Shown here piece after piece: positions 41,740 to 52,600 of a stretch of 64,000 nt of DNA. The stretch comes from Acheta domesticus (taxonomy: Eukaryota > Arthropoda > Insecta > Orthoptera > Gryllidae). The translations under genes were made by a program, and so were the position numbers. The stretch is from positions 95,958,141 to 96,022,140 of the forward strand of contig JAHLJT010002630.1 in NCBI GenBank assembly GCA_031308135.1, in the 5' to 3' direction. Numbering within the stretch: the stretch's first letter is position 1; every line of letters starts with the position of its first letter. The notes under the pieces are model-generated. The model did no database searches. It saw nothing but the letters and a program-made list of their open reading frames with translations, and was not told the origin of the DNA.

Positions 41740-44634
41740 CTACTGCTTGCAAAATTTTACAATCTTTCTCTTTTTAACTTGTGTACATATGCTTTCATTA
41801 TATTTCTGTTTCCCCTGTGCTGTTACATTTTCTTCGTTCATAATTTTTGAATAGTTATTTAAGAAGATATTGGCAAGAATTTTCATACATTTCTTGACTA
41901 CGTCTTTAATAATGATACCACAGCTACACGAGTCGTACATATTATGAATACTGATTTCAGCAGCGTTAATGCCTAATGTCATTAATGCATTTCTCTGACT
42001 ATGTAGTTTTAAAAATTCTTTTTCATAATTGTCACTGATGAGGACACTAAATAACCTGAATGTATTTGAACATAATGAAATAACAAACTCTGATGGACAC
42101 TTCAATCCCCCTCGATTTAATGTATCAAAATAAAAATTTTTCTGGGATGTCCAATCAATTTCTAAATCTCTGTCCAAAACTAACATTTTTTCACAATCAC
42201 CACACTTCAAAGCTTCAATTACATTTTTACTCACATAACTGGAAATGCAAACTAAAACCTGCTGAGTTTCAGATGAAATTTCTACCTCCCACATTGCATC
42301 AATTGCAGGCTCCAAATTATCTAACAAATCAGGCATTGTTGCATCAGGATTGTTTTGCATTGTCAGTACCAAGTCTTTTATTCTAAATTCACCAAATTTT
42401 GCACTTGTTAACTTTAAAAAACTTAGAACCTTCAATTTCCTTTCAGATTCCATTACCTGTTCCACACTGACATTGTAGCTGCACCCACTAAGTCTACGAT
42501 AAGCTCCAAACCTTCCTTCTAAAGCATCAGTTTGGAACTTACCAGATAGAATATATTTCCATTGATACTTGTTAAAAATATACTTGCACAATTGCACAAA
42601 AGATATCAATGTGTGGGTGAATGATATATATGTCTCACGAGTTAATTTTCCATTGTTCTGTGCTGACATATTCCAAATATCAAGATATGTTTTTAGATTT
42701 TCTAAAAACACAAGTTTAGAATCATTACAACTAGTGATCGGTTCAGCAAATTCATTTCGAGTGTATTTACCTTTCATGGTATGTTTAACATTAATTATTG
42801 ACCACCATTTACTAATTAATTTTAAAAACTGTATAGTCCCCTCACTGACATCAACTCCTTGCTGTTTCTGTGTTTCCAGAGCAGCCACAGTTTTTTCATC
42901 AAACACAGCTAAGGCCAATGACACATTCTGCCTCTCAATTGTTGTTGGGTACACAGACTTCTTTGACAAAGCAGGTGCTAATTTTACAACTGATGCTTTT
43001 TCAGAATTGTGCAAATTAACAAGATCTGAAAATTTTGCTTCACAAACATTAAAGGTATACATAACATTTCTTTTTAGAAGGTCTCTAGTGCATGAAAGAC
43101 TGTCAAAAATCTGTTGTGGATTTGGAATTCGAAAAACCTGCTTATTTAAAAATACATTTCTAATACACTTTAAAATATGTACACTATCAAATAATAAAAA
43201 CACTGAATGGGTTGGATCCACAGGATTAGGAATTGAATATTTCAGACATCCTCCACCCAAGAGTTCAAACATTCTTCTGTTTACACTATGGTTATCAGCT
43301 ATCAAACATAAGACCGTAAAGCCAACTTCTTTAAGAATTTTTAACACTTCTAGTGTCAACTTAGAAAGGGTTTCACCACACTGTCTTTTTACAGGAAAAA
43401 GCCCTACTACATCTTTATTTTTGCCCTGTAAGGACATTGACATGAACACTTGAATTCTAGTTGCCACAGTCCTATTTTCACAATTTTCGGCAATCCCAAG
43501 TACTTTTCCTGACTTATAAGATATTTTAGGATTTAAATACATCTCATCTAACATTACTGAAATCAACTTTTCTCTCTCATCCAACAATTTACATTTTTCT
43601 TTTAAATAACTAATGTGTTCAGGATTCATTCCTGGATCTGTTGACCCTACTTTACTAAAAAATTGTTTTAAATAAATAGGATGAGGAAGAGTTAATAATT
43701 TTGTGTCTCTCATGGCCCGATATGCCCCTGGAAAGGTGTAGGACATTGTCGCAGCCCATACTACAAGTTCTGGTGAATATCTAATCTGATTCATGAGACA
43801 CAATTCCAACTGTTCCAAAGCAAACTTAACTTTGTCAACTTTTTCAGAGTCAAAAGTACTCTCAGAATTCATCTCTTCTTTAACACTACTAATTAAACAA
43901 GATAATTTTTCTGCAAACCCAAAACTTTCATGATGCCAGCTGTTTAAGTGGCTCAGCAAGCTGTCAAATTTCGACCACCTATCACACTTCATTTTATTGC
44001 TATCACAACACAACAACCACTTAAAATGTTCTTTTGGAACACACATGTCTTTATAAAATATTTGCACTTCTAAAACGGAATTAACTTGAAAACATATAGT
44101 TATATATGGTGGTCTATCCCCATTGTCTGCCAACTTGAGAAATACCACTGTCTCTGGTTTTATCACGACCACAAATGGTTCCACATTCTTCCTCATCACC
44201 TTTTCCTTAAACATATTAAAGTCCTTTATTTTATCGTCTTCAAGCCATCTTTGATAGTTTTCTTCGTCTCTTCTCAACTGCCGTTGCACACGATCGCCTG
44301 GGTCCTTCCTGTCTGAAGGCACTTTGATTGTGTTATACGACGGCTGGTTTAGAAAAACTGAAGGAAAGGCATCTTCTCGCAGTTTTGGATTTTTGCGAGG
44401 AACACGAACTGGATTCCCACCTTCAATAGGGTAAACATCTTCAACAATAATAAATTTCGATTCAAAATGTTTGGCACAAACAACACTATCTTCTTTAACT
44501 TCAAAATTTTCACGATGAATTAAGTTAACCCACTTCTGTCGTAATACAGGATTCTTTGGAAATCGAAAAACCGATGTATCAGTCACAGAGCCATAATTTG
44601 ACTTACACCCGGGAACACAACATGATCGACCCAT
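41740..44634 (-). CDS. THAP-domain P-element-type transposase (THAP9-like), 964 aa
   Basis: This is the transposase that cuts and joins the element ends. Residues 1-95 form a THAP zinc-binding domain: C5, C10, C53 and H56 (CAKHF), the conserved W35, and AFPSVF in place of AVPS. The catalytic region shows LDEMYL (D363), LIADN (D447), FDSVHILKCIRN (residues 482-493) and TDALEGRFGAYRR (D703/E706). These are the positions where P transposases carry their acidic residues and the DxxE...FG signature; which act in catalysis is inferred from family pattern. The length is close to that of vertebrate THAP9 (about 900 aa). The single Met at 44634 precedes the first zinc ligand. There are no frameshifts, stops or introns, unlike Drosophila P, whose gene is split by introns. 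Confidence 0.95.
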   Translation of the reverse strand: MGRSCCVPGCKSNYGSVTDTSVFRFPKNPVLRQKWVNLIHRENFEVKEDSVVCAKHFESKFIIVEDVYPIEGGNPVRVPRKNPKLREDAFPSVFLNQPSYNTIKVPSDRKDPGDRVQRQLRRDEENYQRWLEDDKIKDFNMFKEKVMRKNVEPFVVVIKPETVVFLKLADNGDRPPYITICFQVNSVLEVQIFYKDMCVPKEHFKWLLCCDSNKMKCDRWSKFDSLLSHLNSWHHESFGFAEKLSCLISSVKEEMNSESTFDSEKVDKVKFALEQLELCLMNQIRYSPELVVWAATMSYTFPGAYRAMRDTKLLTLPHPIYLKQFFSKVGSTDPGMNPEHISYLKEKCKLLDEREKLISVMLDEMYLNPKISYKSGKVLGIAENCENRTVATRIQVFMSMSLQGKNKDVVGLFPVKRQCGETLSKLTLEVLKILKEVGFTVLCLIADNHSVNRRMFELLGGGCLKYSIPNPVDPTHSVFLLFDSVHILKCIRNVFLNKQVFRIPNPQQIFDSLSCTRDLLKRNVMYTFNVCEAKFSDLVNLHNSEKASVVKLAPALSKKSVYPTTIERQNVSLALAVFDEKTVAALETQKQQGVDVSEGTIQFLKLISKWWSIINVKHTMKGKYTRNEFAEPITSCNDSKLVFLENLKTYLDIWNMSAQNNGKLTRETYISFTHTLISFVQLCKYIFNKYQWKYILSGKFQTDALEGRFGAYRRLSGCSYNVSVEQVMESERKLKVLSFLKLTSAKFGEFRIKDLVLTMQNNPDATMPDLLDNLEPAIDAMWEVEISSETQQVLVCISSYVSKNVIEALKCGDCEKMLVLDRDLEIDWTSQKNFYFDTLNRGGLKCPSEFVISLCSNTFRLFSVLISDNYEKEFLKLHSQRNALMTLGINAAEISIHNMYDSCSCGIIIKDVVKKCMKILANIFLNNYSKIMNEENVTAQGKQKYNESICTQVKKRKIVKFCKQ

Positions 44635-44765
44635 TTTAGATATCTGTATAGATTATGTAAAACTGTTACTAGTAATACACTACGAACACAACACCTGCAC
44701 AACGGGGGGAAAAAATCATGCTTGGCCTCCGACCGGCGCCATCTTGGCTACTATCGATATATGTA

Positions 44766-44794
44766 TTAAGGTCTGAGAATTGAAGAAGGTCTTG
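44766..44794. repeat. Right TIR of the P-superfamily transposon
   Basis: On the minus strand it begins CAAGACCTTCTTCAATTCTC. The GCTATAG duplication follows at 44795-44801. Confidence 0.95.
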
Positions 44795-44801
44795 GCTATA
44801 G

Positions 44802-45876
44802 ACATTTTATTAATATATTCAATAAATTAGGTGAATTTATTTGTATTTATTTAACGCCAAAAACAGTTAAAATGTGTACAGTTTTTTTAGAAGAAACCTT
44901 ATACTATACATGCATCTCACATATATTTACTTGTTAAAGAATTTTTCATAGGTCTTCATATTTTGATTCGTACAACCGAATGCTGCGCACGAATTAACCA
45001 TATCGTTTCAATAGAAAGTTAACGCACATAACCACACACAGGCTTCCCTTATTTACTTCTCAGTTGCCATCAACATGGCGAAACGCGCGGTGTTTAATTT
45101 GCAGCGTTCTGAAGGACAGGAGGGTGGGTCTAGTTCTATATTCCAAAGTCTTTGGAAATCCGCGCTCCGATTTCTCAGAGATGCACAGTAGGCGGTCGTG
45201 GCGGGATGCAAGAAGACAGGTTTCAGTCCGAGTGGGCTCTTGATTTCTTGTGCAGTAAGGGCAAAGGTGATGCGCATTAATATGCAGGAAGTATACATTA
45301 ACAAAAAAAGAATAGTGTTAATGGCATAACGAAGTCTTCCAAGAGCAATACAACAATTTTGTCGGAGAAGATCGGGGGAAATGTAGTGCCATTTCTAAAT
45401 AGTGAGCTTCGGTATTTAAATTTAGGTATAACAAATCCGGAAATAGTATTACATTTCATGATTATAATTTAAGTGTTTTATCACGTGCATTATCACCCGA
45501 ATGATATGCTCATCGTATTTCTTTAAATGTTTATTTTCAATAATATTGGCAGTGTTTGTTGAAATTGTTATATGATACCTATCTTGGTATAGTATATATT
45601 TTGGGTTATATTTATTTTCTTAAAAATACCCATTTGAATTATTTGTAGTTAATGTTAATAGTTGTCGTATACTACAATCTCTAAGTAGAAATGTGCGTTA
45701 ATGTTTCCTTGGTGTAATGGCCATTGCTTGTTGAATTGCAGTTTCTGTTTACATGTGAATTTCCATTAAAAGTTAGTAAATTTTAATAAACGTCTCTTTT
45801 TGATATACCAACCCATGTGTTTCCCCCAATTCATCGCATTCGTACGAAGTTTCTCACCCCCCTGCTTTCTGCCTGT
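44802..45876. other. Intergenic sequence right of the P element
   Basis: No supported gene. A 38-codon plus ORF beginning at 45074 (ATGGCGAAACGC) and the minus ORF at 45053-45304 have no family match that I recognise. Confidence 0.3.
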
Positions 45877-46022
45877 GACAAGTGAGTTCGGTAAGCTTAC
45901 GGACAAGTGAGTTCGGTAAGCTTACGGACAAGTGAGTTCGGTAAGCTTACGGACAAGTGAGTTCGGTAAGCTTACGGACAAGTGAGTTCGGTAAGCTTAC
46001 GGACAAGTGAGTTCGGTAAGTA
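45877..46022. repeat. 25-bp minisatellite, about six units
   Basis: The unit GACAAGTGAGTTCGGTAAGC plus TTACG starts at 45877, 45902, 45927, 45952, 45977 and 46002; the last is partial. Copies are identical, implying recent expansion. Confidence 0.97.
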
Positions 46023-46400
46023 TACCGGCCCGCGTGCCCCCAAACAATTGCGAAGGTCATTCGCGTGCTCGTTCGTCTGACGGCCCTGCTCTGTGTCCTC
46101 GCCGTGCCGGCCCATAGAGACTGGTCGTGCGGTTTGCTTTCTGCAGGCGCGCCGTCAGCTGCTCGTGTTTCGGGGTGTGCGAGTGAGTGAGTGAGTGAGT
46201 GAATGGGGATGTGTGTGTGTGTATTGGGGGGATGGAGCTGCGTTGCTCTTCTCCCAGAGGGCGCATCGACGGGGTGGCTGGGCGCGCCACTGCGCATGCG
46301 CGGAACGGCACGGGGGGAGCCAGTGCGAGCAACGGTCATCCGACAGATTTCAGACGCTCAAGAATCCCGGGATCGCCCGGGTTTTTATATATCATAAGTA
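46023..46400. other. GC-rich sequence with GAGT and GT repeats
   Basis: GAGTGAGTGAGTGAG (46180-46200) and a short GT run lie in GC-rich DNA. The overlapping ORFs on both strands have no domain. It could be a CpG island, but no gene follows. Confidence 0.35.
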
Positions 46401-47310
46401 ATATCACAGCACTTCGGGTGATATTTAGTGTGACTATTTCACGAATAAACACAACACATGAATCGAAAGGATCATTTAAATGACAGGAATTACGAAAAAG
46501 AGAAATATTACTCAAAATTACTATCGAAAAATGAGGAACTTTCATTCAGCTCCGAATTATCACTGCCTCCTGGAATAACTTATAATCAAGTAACATTTGA
46601 ATAACAGTTTAATCTAGAAAATGATTTTAAATATGTTTCAATTTTACGGTAATAAAACTTTCAAAAAACAATTATAACAAGGATACTTAGAAGAACATTT
46701 ATTAAAAACACAAATATTAATGTTGTAGGAAGTTGAGTTTGCCAAGCCTTAGTCTTCCGTGGAAGTATTTGAAATGGAAGATGTACAAGCTGAATTAGCA
46801 GCGGAATTCGGCAATTTCGAATGGATTGAACACACGTGTGTACTCATTAAAGTATTTTCCTGAATAATTTTGGTTGTCACGTTCCACATAGTTTTGATAG
46901 CATATTCTTTGTACTCTTTGTCATCTAATCTTCGCATATTAGTTGCCTAAAATATGTGTCATTTCTTCATTTGTAGTTTTTGCTGACCATTTGTATTTTC
47001 TTTCTTCACAAAATTATTGAAACTGCTCCGACACGCTTTCTCTGTTCCTTTCGCTGCTTTTCGGCACTGTATATTTAATAATAGATTCAATTCCAGAGTT
47101 TTAAACATTCCTAAAAAGGCCACATTTTAATATATTAATGCTCACAAGCTATTTTGGACCTGAAACAATTGCTATCGTTACCTTAAAAAGGCAAACAAAG
47201 TAATTACTGCGGTATGCATAGGTAAACAAAGTTATCATAAATGGCGATATACATCTGGTATTGGTTTAATTTGAATGTATCCTTGTTTAGCATTGATTAC
47301 CTACGACAAG
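46401..47310. other. AT-rich intergenic sequence
   Basis: No supported gene or named repeat. Confidence 0.3.
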
Positions 47311-47465
47311 GACAGACGTGAGTGAAATAGTCATAGGTAATACCATGAGTGCTTTGGAAATTGTCGATAAATCCCCGACTCGTGAAGCGAAGAGGGGATT
47401 TATCTAAGAATTTCCAAAGTACAAGTGGTATTTCATAGGACTATTCCACGAGTGCAATTACATCC
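47311..47465. mobile_element. Foldback element / long hairpin (~150 bp)
   Basis: The left arm (ACGTGAGTGAAATAGTCATA, GCTTTGGAAATT, GATAAATCCCC) is inverted on the right (GGGGATTTATC, AATTTCCAAAGTAC, CATAGGACTATTCCACGAGT). An extra piece of the arm (ACGAGTGGAATAGTCAT) lies at 47751, so the element may be longer or present twice. Confidence 0.75.
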
Positions 47466-49212
47466 GACAGAGTTCCAAAATGCCCCAAATATTGAATATA
47501 ACTGAAAGCTATGTTAAAATAAATGAGGTTATGTTACAGTACTTACGCGGTTTATTGAACATCGACTCAGCGATCGTTGTATACCGCCTCCTAAGATAGA
47601 TGAGATCACAGTTTACAATCACAGTTTCTGATTGGCCAGTAGACAGAAGCAGTAAGAAAAATCGGATAGAAAAAGCGATAAAGTTTTTGAGATACACCGC
47701 CCTGATAGGGGTTTTTTGTATGTATAGTTAAACTGTTGTCTTTAATTTTACGAGTGGAATAGTCATCAAAATCATCTATTAACCCGCCATTATTCGCGCA
47801 AATTTTTGTTATGCAATGACTCCCGTGTTAGTTTTTAATCTAACAATTGTTTGTTGTATTTATTGTTTTATTATGAACCAAATTCGTGCATTAATATTCC
47901 GGAAAATTTGTTTCTGAGTTTTGTATCTTGCACAGATGTAATAATGCATAAAGGTGACATGCAGGCTCATAATTTTTGTTTATAATAACTCGAATCTTTA
48001 CAACCATGAAGTGAAGAATTATGTAAGCCAAATTTATTCATGAAAGGAAAATTATGGAATACAAGTAATGCAATAAACATCGTAATTTCATCCCATTGAA
48101 ACATACAGGTTCATTAATGAATTAAAATAACCTTCCTTAGAACTACATTCATTGCAAAGAAATAGTCTTCCTTTTGTGTTCTTTACAGAGGGATTTGGAA
48201 CAAATATTCTAACAATACTGCGTTAACATGCTTTGCCTCGTCGGACAATAAGCGAATTTCATTTCTCTCTTGGTTGCTTCCTGGCATAACCTTTTTCTGT
48301 AAAAAAAAAATTTAAAAAAAACAAAAAACAACTAAATAACAAAAACTACACCAAAGGGATAGCGGACGATATTCTTGCTAAATCTATGAATATTATTTTG
48401 ATATTGAATATTATTTTTAACCTTTTTTGGCCCAGAAGCCTCCGCTTTAAGGGAAAGAATTCGCGTCAGTGGATTGGTGTTGTTCAAACATACGTCTAGG
48501 AACGTTTCCAGCTTGATCGTGATCTGTGCCCGGAGGAAGTAATTAGGAAACGAATTAAAAAGTTAAAAATAATGCAAAATGAATGTTAAAAAGTCAAATA
48601 TAATGCACAGGAGTCATAAGGTAAAATAGGCAAAGACAATGAAAATGAAAATTTCCTAAACAATTTCTGAAGTTCAGTCAACTGGTTACTATTGTCAAAG
48701 TCTTAAAATCGTACCAATAATAAATACGCACACTGACAAACTTTCGGGTTATTATTTAGTTATAACTAGCGGTTTGCTAATTATGTGTCTGGTATCCATA
48801 CAGTTAAATACATCAAACACATTACAGAAATGGTATTTCGAATCCTGGAATTACTGTAGAAAGTACATTTCGCAATGTATGATTATTACGTGAATATTAT
48901 GTACTTAACCGCGTTTTGTTACTTGTAATTTATGTAACGACAATGTCGCGTATTTCAAGGCTGTCGTATCTAAGAGTTTCTTCAAAAATAAACCCACGCC
49001 CAAGAAACGATTAAAAGCTATTAATATGCCGACTGAAACGCAGATAACACGTCAGAAGGATACAATTACGTATAAAGGGAGCGATGCCTAGAATAACTTA
49101 AAAAAACTCTCACTGTCTCACGCAGTTGAGCTGTCACGTGTTTTTCAACAAACTCTGTCAACTATTGTGACGTCATAAAAATATTGAAGCTTCCGAATGA
49201 ATACGGGAGCGT
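47466..49212. other. AT-rich intergenic sequence
   Basis: About 1.7 kb without a supported gene. An A-rich run with AAAAAACAAAAAACAAC is at 48300-48345. Confidence 0.3.
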
Positions 49213-50764
49213 CCTACCTCAGTGCCCTCTAGAATACAAAGCCTGGCGACGAGCAGCCATCTTGCCAATGACGTCACGATGAGTAGGCCCAACAGCCCCG
49301 CCGTGGGCCTACGATCTATGTTGAACTTAATAGCAACAGCATTTCACAATATATTTCTCCCTGGTACTTCATTTTCCAACAATAGATTTGGGTGACGAAA
49401 ATTGAAGGATTCATATTTTTAGAAATATGTTGCTTTTATTTCAGGGCAATGTTTCTTTGAAAGAAAAAAATATAATTTTTCCTACAATTATCAACAAAAT
49501 TAAAATCAGAAGTTAATAAAAATACACTTTGATTAATTTTAGAAATAGTAATTTATTTTGAAGAAAATCATATCACAATTTACATATATTACTCAATAGA
49601 TAGTTTGTGTAACACAAGAATATTTAAGTAGTTTCTCAATACATATGCATACATATTCCTATATTAATACACACAAACATTATTTTTACAGAATAGGCGA
49701 TTTAAAATATTTTGGGAAAGAAAAGTACAGAAGCAGAATCATGTTGCAGGCTAGATTTCGAGTTGAGATATCACGTAACAATTATATAAATATTAAAACA
49801 CATAAGACATCCCACATAACGTAATATTTGAAGCTCTGAACGAAAAACTTGATAAGGAAAATTCATTTAAAATATCGAATGAGGAGATCCTGCTAGCAAG
49901 TAGATTAATGTTGAATAACAAATTCTTGTTACAAAAAAACAAAACAGGGGACTCCAATAGGTGGACCCATGAGTTATCTCTTTTCTGAATCGGTTAAGCA
50001 GCAAACACAGTCATCTTAAGTCAAAAAGAAGTAATATTTTGTACTAAATATGTGGAGGAGACGATATTAATTGTTGATGAGGCAAAGATTGAATTCATTT
50101 TTCAATATTTCAATAACTATCACCACAACTATTACTATAACTATCACTGTCACCAACGTTTGCAAGTTTAAAACATTTTTTTAAATACCTATCCTTGAGT
50201 TATTGTTGGGTATGAAAGTTTTCTCTCTACAAATAGCTTTGATCCACGCTCTCCTTGGCTCTTTCTCATTGGGAAAGCTGAACACACTAACAGCACGGCC
50301 GTTTCGGTAGTTGCCTTTACAATTGGGTACATAATACTTGAAAGGCATTATTGTGATGAGCTGTAAATAAAACGATGAGGGTATGAATAGTTACGAATTT
50401 TTTAACATATGTTTTACTGTCTAATCACTTAAGTCCTAAACACTGTATGATCAATATGCACAATAACCTAGAAGCCTCGTAACACATTTTTACAAATTGA
50501 AGCACAAATATATCATTTGCTTATATTTGCCTTAATTTTAGATCTAAGACGTAAAGTTAACTTACTCAGAAACTACTGTTAAGAAATTGTACTTACCAAG
50601 TTCGAATTTCCGTAAATAAAAATAATCAAATTGCTGAAAAATCACAACCAACATAACATAGCAACACACGGAGTGTCCGGCCGGAGAGTCTCTTCGTGGG
50701 CCTACTCGTGCTTACGTCACAAAATCGTCGCCAGGCTTTGTATTCCAGAGGGCACTGCCTACCT
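49213..50764 (-). mobile_element. Internally deleted P-superfamily element (1538 bp) with 7-bp duplication
   Basis: The element is 49220-50757. Both ends begin CAGTGCCCTCTRGAATACAA and continue GCCTGGCGACGA, 31 of 32 bases matching; GAGTAGGCCCA is a further subterminal inverted match. CCTACCT flanks both ends (49213-49219 and 50758-50764). It carries a THAP-coding fragment on the minus strand and the subterminal motif AAGATGGC (inverted) also seen in the 41.4-kb element. The THAP exon and 7-bp duplication place it in the P superfamily. The rest of the transposase is missing. Confidence 0.85.
50181..50348 (-). pseudogene. THAP-domain exon of a P-type transposase, first zinc ligand lost
   Basis: This 55-codon frame from ATG at 50348 reads as a THAP N-terminus: YVPNCKGNYR, then VSVFSFPNEKEPRRAWIKAI and FIPNNNSR. 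C10 is kept, but residue 5, where the first zinc-binding Cys should lie, is Tyr. After NSRI the DNA reads AG/GTATTT, a plausible splice donor, so this may be exon one of an intron-containing transposase. The second half of the domain (CxxH) is not found nearby. The product would not fold as a complete THAP domain. Confidence 0.75.
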
Positions 50765-50801
50765 TCGAAATACAATAGCTGTCCTAGTACGTCCTGCCCT
50801 A

Positions 50802-50846
50802 GTACGTCCAATTAAAATGTCCTTTGGACATTTTAATTGGACGTAC
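50802..50846. repeat. Perfect palindrome, 21-bp arms with 3-nt loop
   Basis: The arms GTACGTCCAATTAAAATGTC+C and their exact complement are separated by TTT. It abuts the left end of the hAT-like MITE at 50850. Confidence 0.95.
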
Positions 50847-50849
50847 GCC

Positions 50850-51337
50850 CAGTGTTGCCAGACATACCAGAATCCTGGTATTTTTACCAGGATTTTAATG
50901 AAATTACTGTGTACGAGGATGTCACTCATCCTGGTACATAGTAATTTTATTAATTTTAAGTCTACGATAATTGATGTACGTTTTAAAATTCGTTTAATTT
51001 TTTATTCAATAATTTAAATCTAACACCAATATTACAAATAAATTTGATATTAGTGAAAACAATGACGTAAAAACATTAAGGGGGACATAGACAGTTCCTT
51101 TTCCAGCACATGCGATATTAGAAATGGACAGAACGTTTTGGTCTTTCATTTAGTTTATCGATATAAAATGAGTCGATACCGAGTTAAGTTTAAAGAACAT
51201 TGTGTGCGAGTTCATTATTAATTATAATAATACTCAACTTCAGAATTTAAACCAATCGACATTGGTAACTTTAGCATAAGAAGCAGGATTTTTTAAAATT
51301 CGAACTGGTATATACATTTAATCATCTGGCAACACTG
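50850..51337. mobile_element. hAT-like MITE (488 bp) with internal hairpins
   Basis: The ends are CAGTGTTGCCAGACATA and, inverted, CAGTGTTGCCAGATGAT. The flanks CGTACGCC and AGTACGTC agree at six of eight positions. Inside, AATCCTGGTA-TTTT-TACCAGGATT is a perfect hairpin and a second imperfect one follows (AAATTACTGTGTAC against GTACATAGTAATTT). Confidence 0.75.
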
Positions 51338-51402
51338 AGTACGTCGGAGTGGTTGGTGAATGAGCTCTCATACCTTTCGGGACTATGAAATTGACACCCC
51401 AC

Positions 51403-51490
51403 ATGCTGTGTGTGTGTGTGCGCGTGCGTGTGTGCGTGTGTGTGTGTGTATGTGTGTGAGAGAGAGAGAGAGTGCGCGTGCGCGTGCTTG
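51403..51490. repeat. GT/GC/GA microsatellite
   Basis: GTGTGTG, GCGTGC and GAGAGAG runs. The His/Thr-rich minus ORF across it is an artefact. Confidence 0.93.
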
Positions 51491-52269
51491 CAGAATGTCC
51501 CAAAAAAGAAGCCGCATAATTCCTTAACTGAAGGATTATAATTTCATATATTTCTTTGTGCAGGAAAAATTGTAGTTTAGTTTTCTTCTTTTGACTGAAT
51601 TTCGTCGTGTTCGCAACTTGAAGTCTCAAGAAAAAGCTTCCATGATACAAGTAAAGATGCTGTCACAAGATGTGGCCAATACATTCTTGAAATAAAAGTT
51701 TCGATTGTGGATGAATGTGTCCGGCAATAATGGATGTCAGATCAACGCGGCGGAATGTTCTACTCGTCTTATTTCATAACGCGCAGTTGAGGTCATATTC
51801 GTGGAGTATTTTCCATGCTTGAAACACTTCCTTGACACACATTTCTACGGAGAAGTGGTCTCGTATGTTACAGACAACGCCGGACAGCTCACCGACGCGG
51901 CGACCTATATAACGCCCGATGTGAAGTTCATAGTGCATAACAGTCATAACTGACGGCACCGAATATGGCACTTTCCCCCTCCACCACTCCTGCGAGGGGA
52001 ATGCTTCGCCGACTCGGAAAGAGGCGAAAGAAGCGTTTGTAAGAGTCAGAAGAGAATAATTTTTCTTCGTGTAATTATGGAGAAGTGGGTCTAGAACGTT
52101 TTCCTAAATGAGGTCAATTTGAGTATAGACCCTCCAGAAAAAAAATTGAATATGTAATTAAATTATTTTTAGTCGATAGCAATAGTAGAGATAGTAGAGA
52201 AATAGATTAGTATTTGTGATTTCAATTCATATTTGGAATGTGATAGATCAATATTTGGTGGCTTATTCT
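51491..52269. other. Unassigned sequence
   Basis: The minus frame at 51774-51971 (65 codons) has even codon composition and no low complexity, but I do not recognise it. No splice or promoter context supports it as a gene. Confidence 0.25.
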
Positions 52270-52600
52270 GTTGAAAAATTGAGTTCAAGTGAACTCAGCT
52301 GGCAAACGTTTGGTTTGGACTGTTTTTTACCAGCAAATCTGTCTTTAGTTATCCTGAAATCGGTTGAACCGATAATGGCGCTGATAGGCTTCACAGGAAC
52401 CATAATTACATACAACGGCTGACATTACAATTTTTGAGCGATTAAAAATGACGGAAAAGGGTGAAAATGACTTATTAATCGAAATAGACGAAAAATGCAA
52501 AAATAAGACATAAAAATGGGGCATAACATAAAATTAATTTGTATACATTGTTCTAAAGGGAAAAGAAAAAAAATTGCCTTTCATTAAACCCCGCCCCCTA
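52270..52600 (+). mobile_element. hAT MITE, TAGGGGGCGG family, 5'-truncated copy 5
   Basis: It starts in GTGAACTCAGCTGGCAAACG and keeps the family order. The right end reads TTTCATTAAACCCCGCCCCC plus TA. The left TIR is missing. Confidence 0.85.

Larger units (their letters stand above)
41423..44801 (-). mobile_element. Complete P-superfamily (THAP) DNA transposon with target duplication
   Basis: The element spans 41430-44794 (3365 bp). The TIRs start CAAGACCTTCTTCAAT on both ends and extend through CTCAGACCT, 25 of the first 26 bases matching. Subterminal inverted blocks follow (AACATGGC...TCGGAGGCC and AAGATGGC...TCGGAGGCC). GCTATAG flanks both sides (41423-41429 and 44795-44801) as a 7-bp duplication. 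P elements usually make 8 bp, so 7 bp is notable. The single gene inside is intact and intronless, suggesting recent activity. Confidence 0.95.

Noticed and set aside
42569..43453. 294-aa plus-strand ORF
   Set aside because: Antisense shadow of the P-type transposase; no domain of its own.
51774..51971. 65-aa minus ORF with complex composition
   Set aside because: No family recognised and no surrounding gene structure; left as unassigned.
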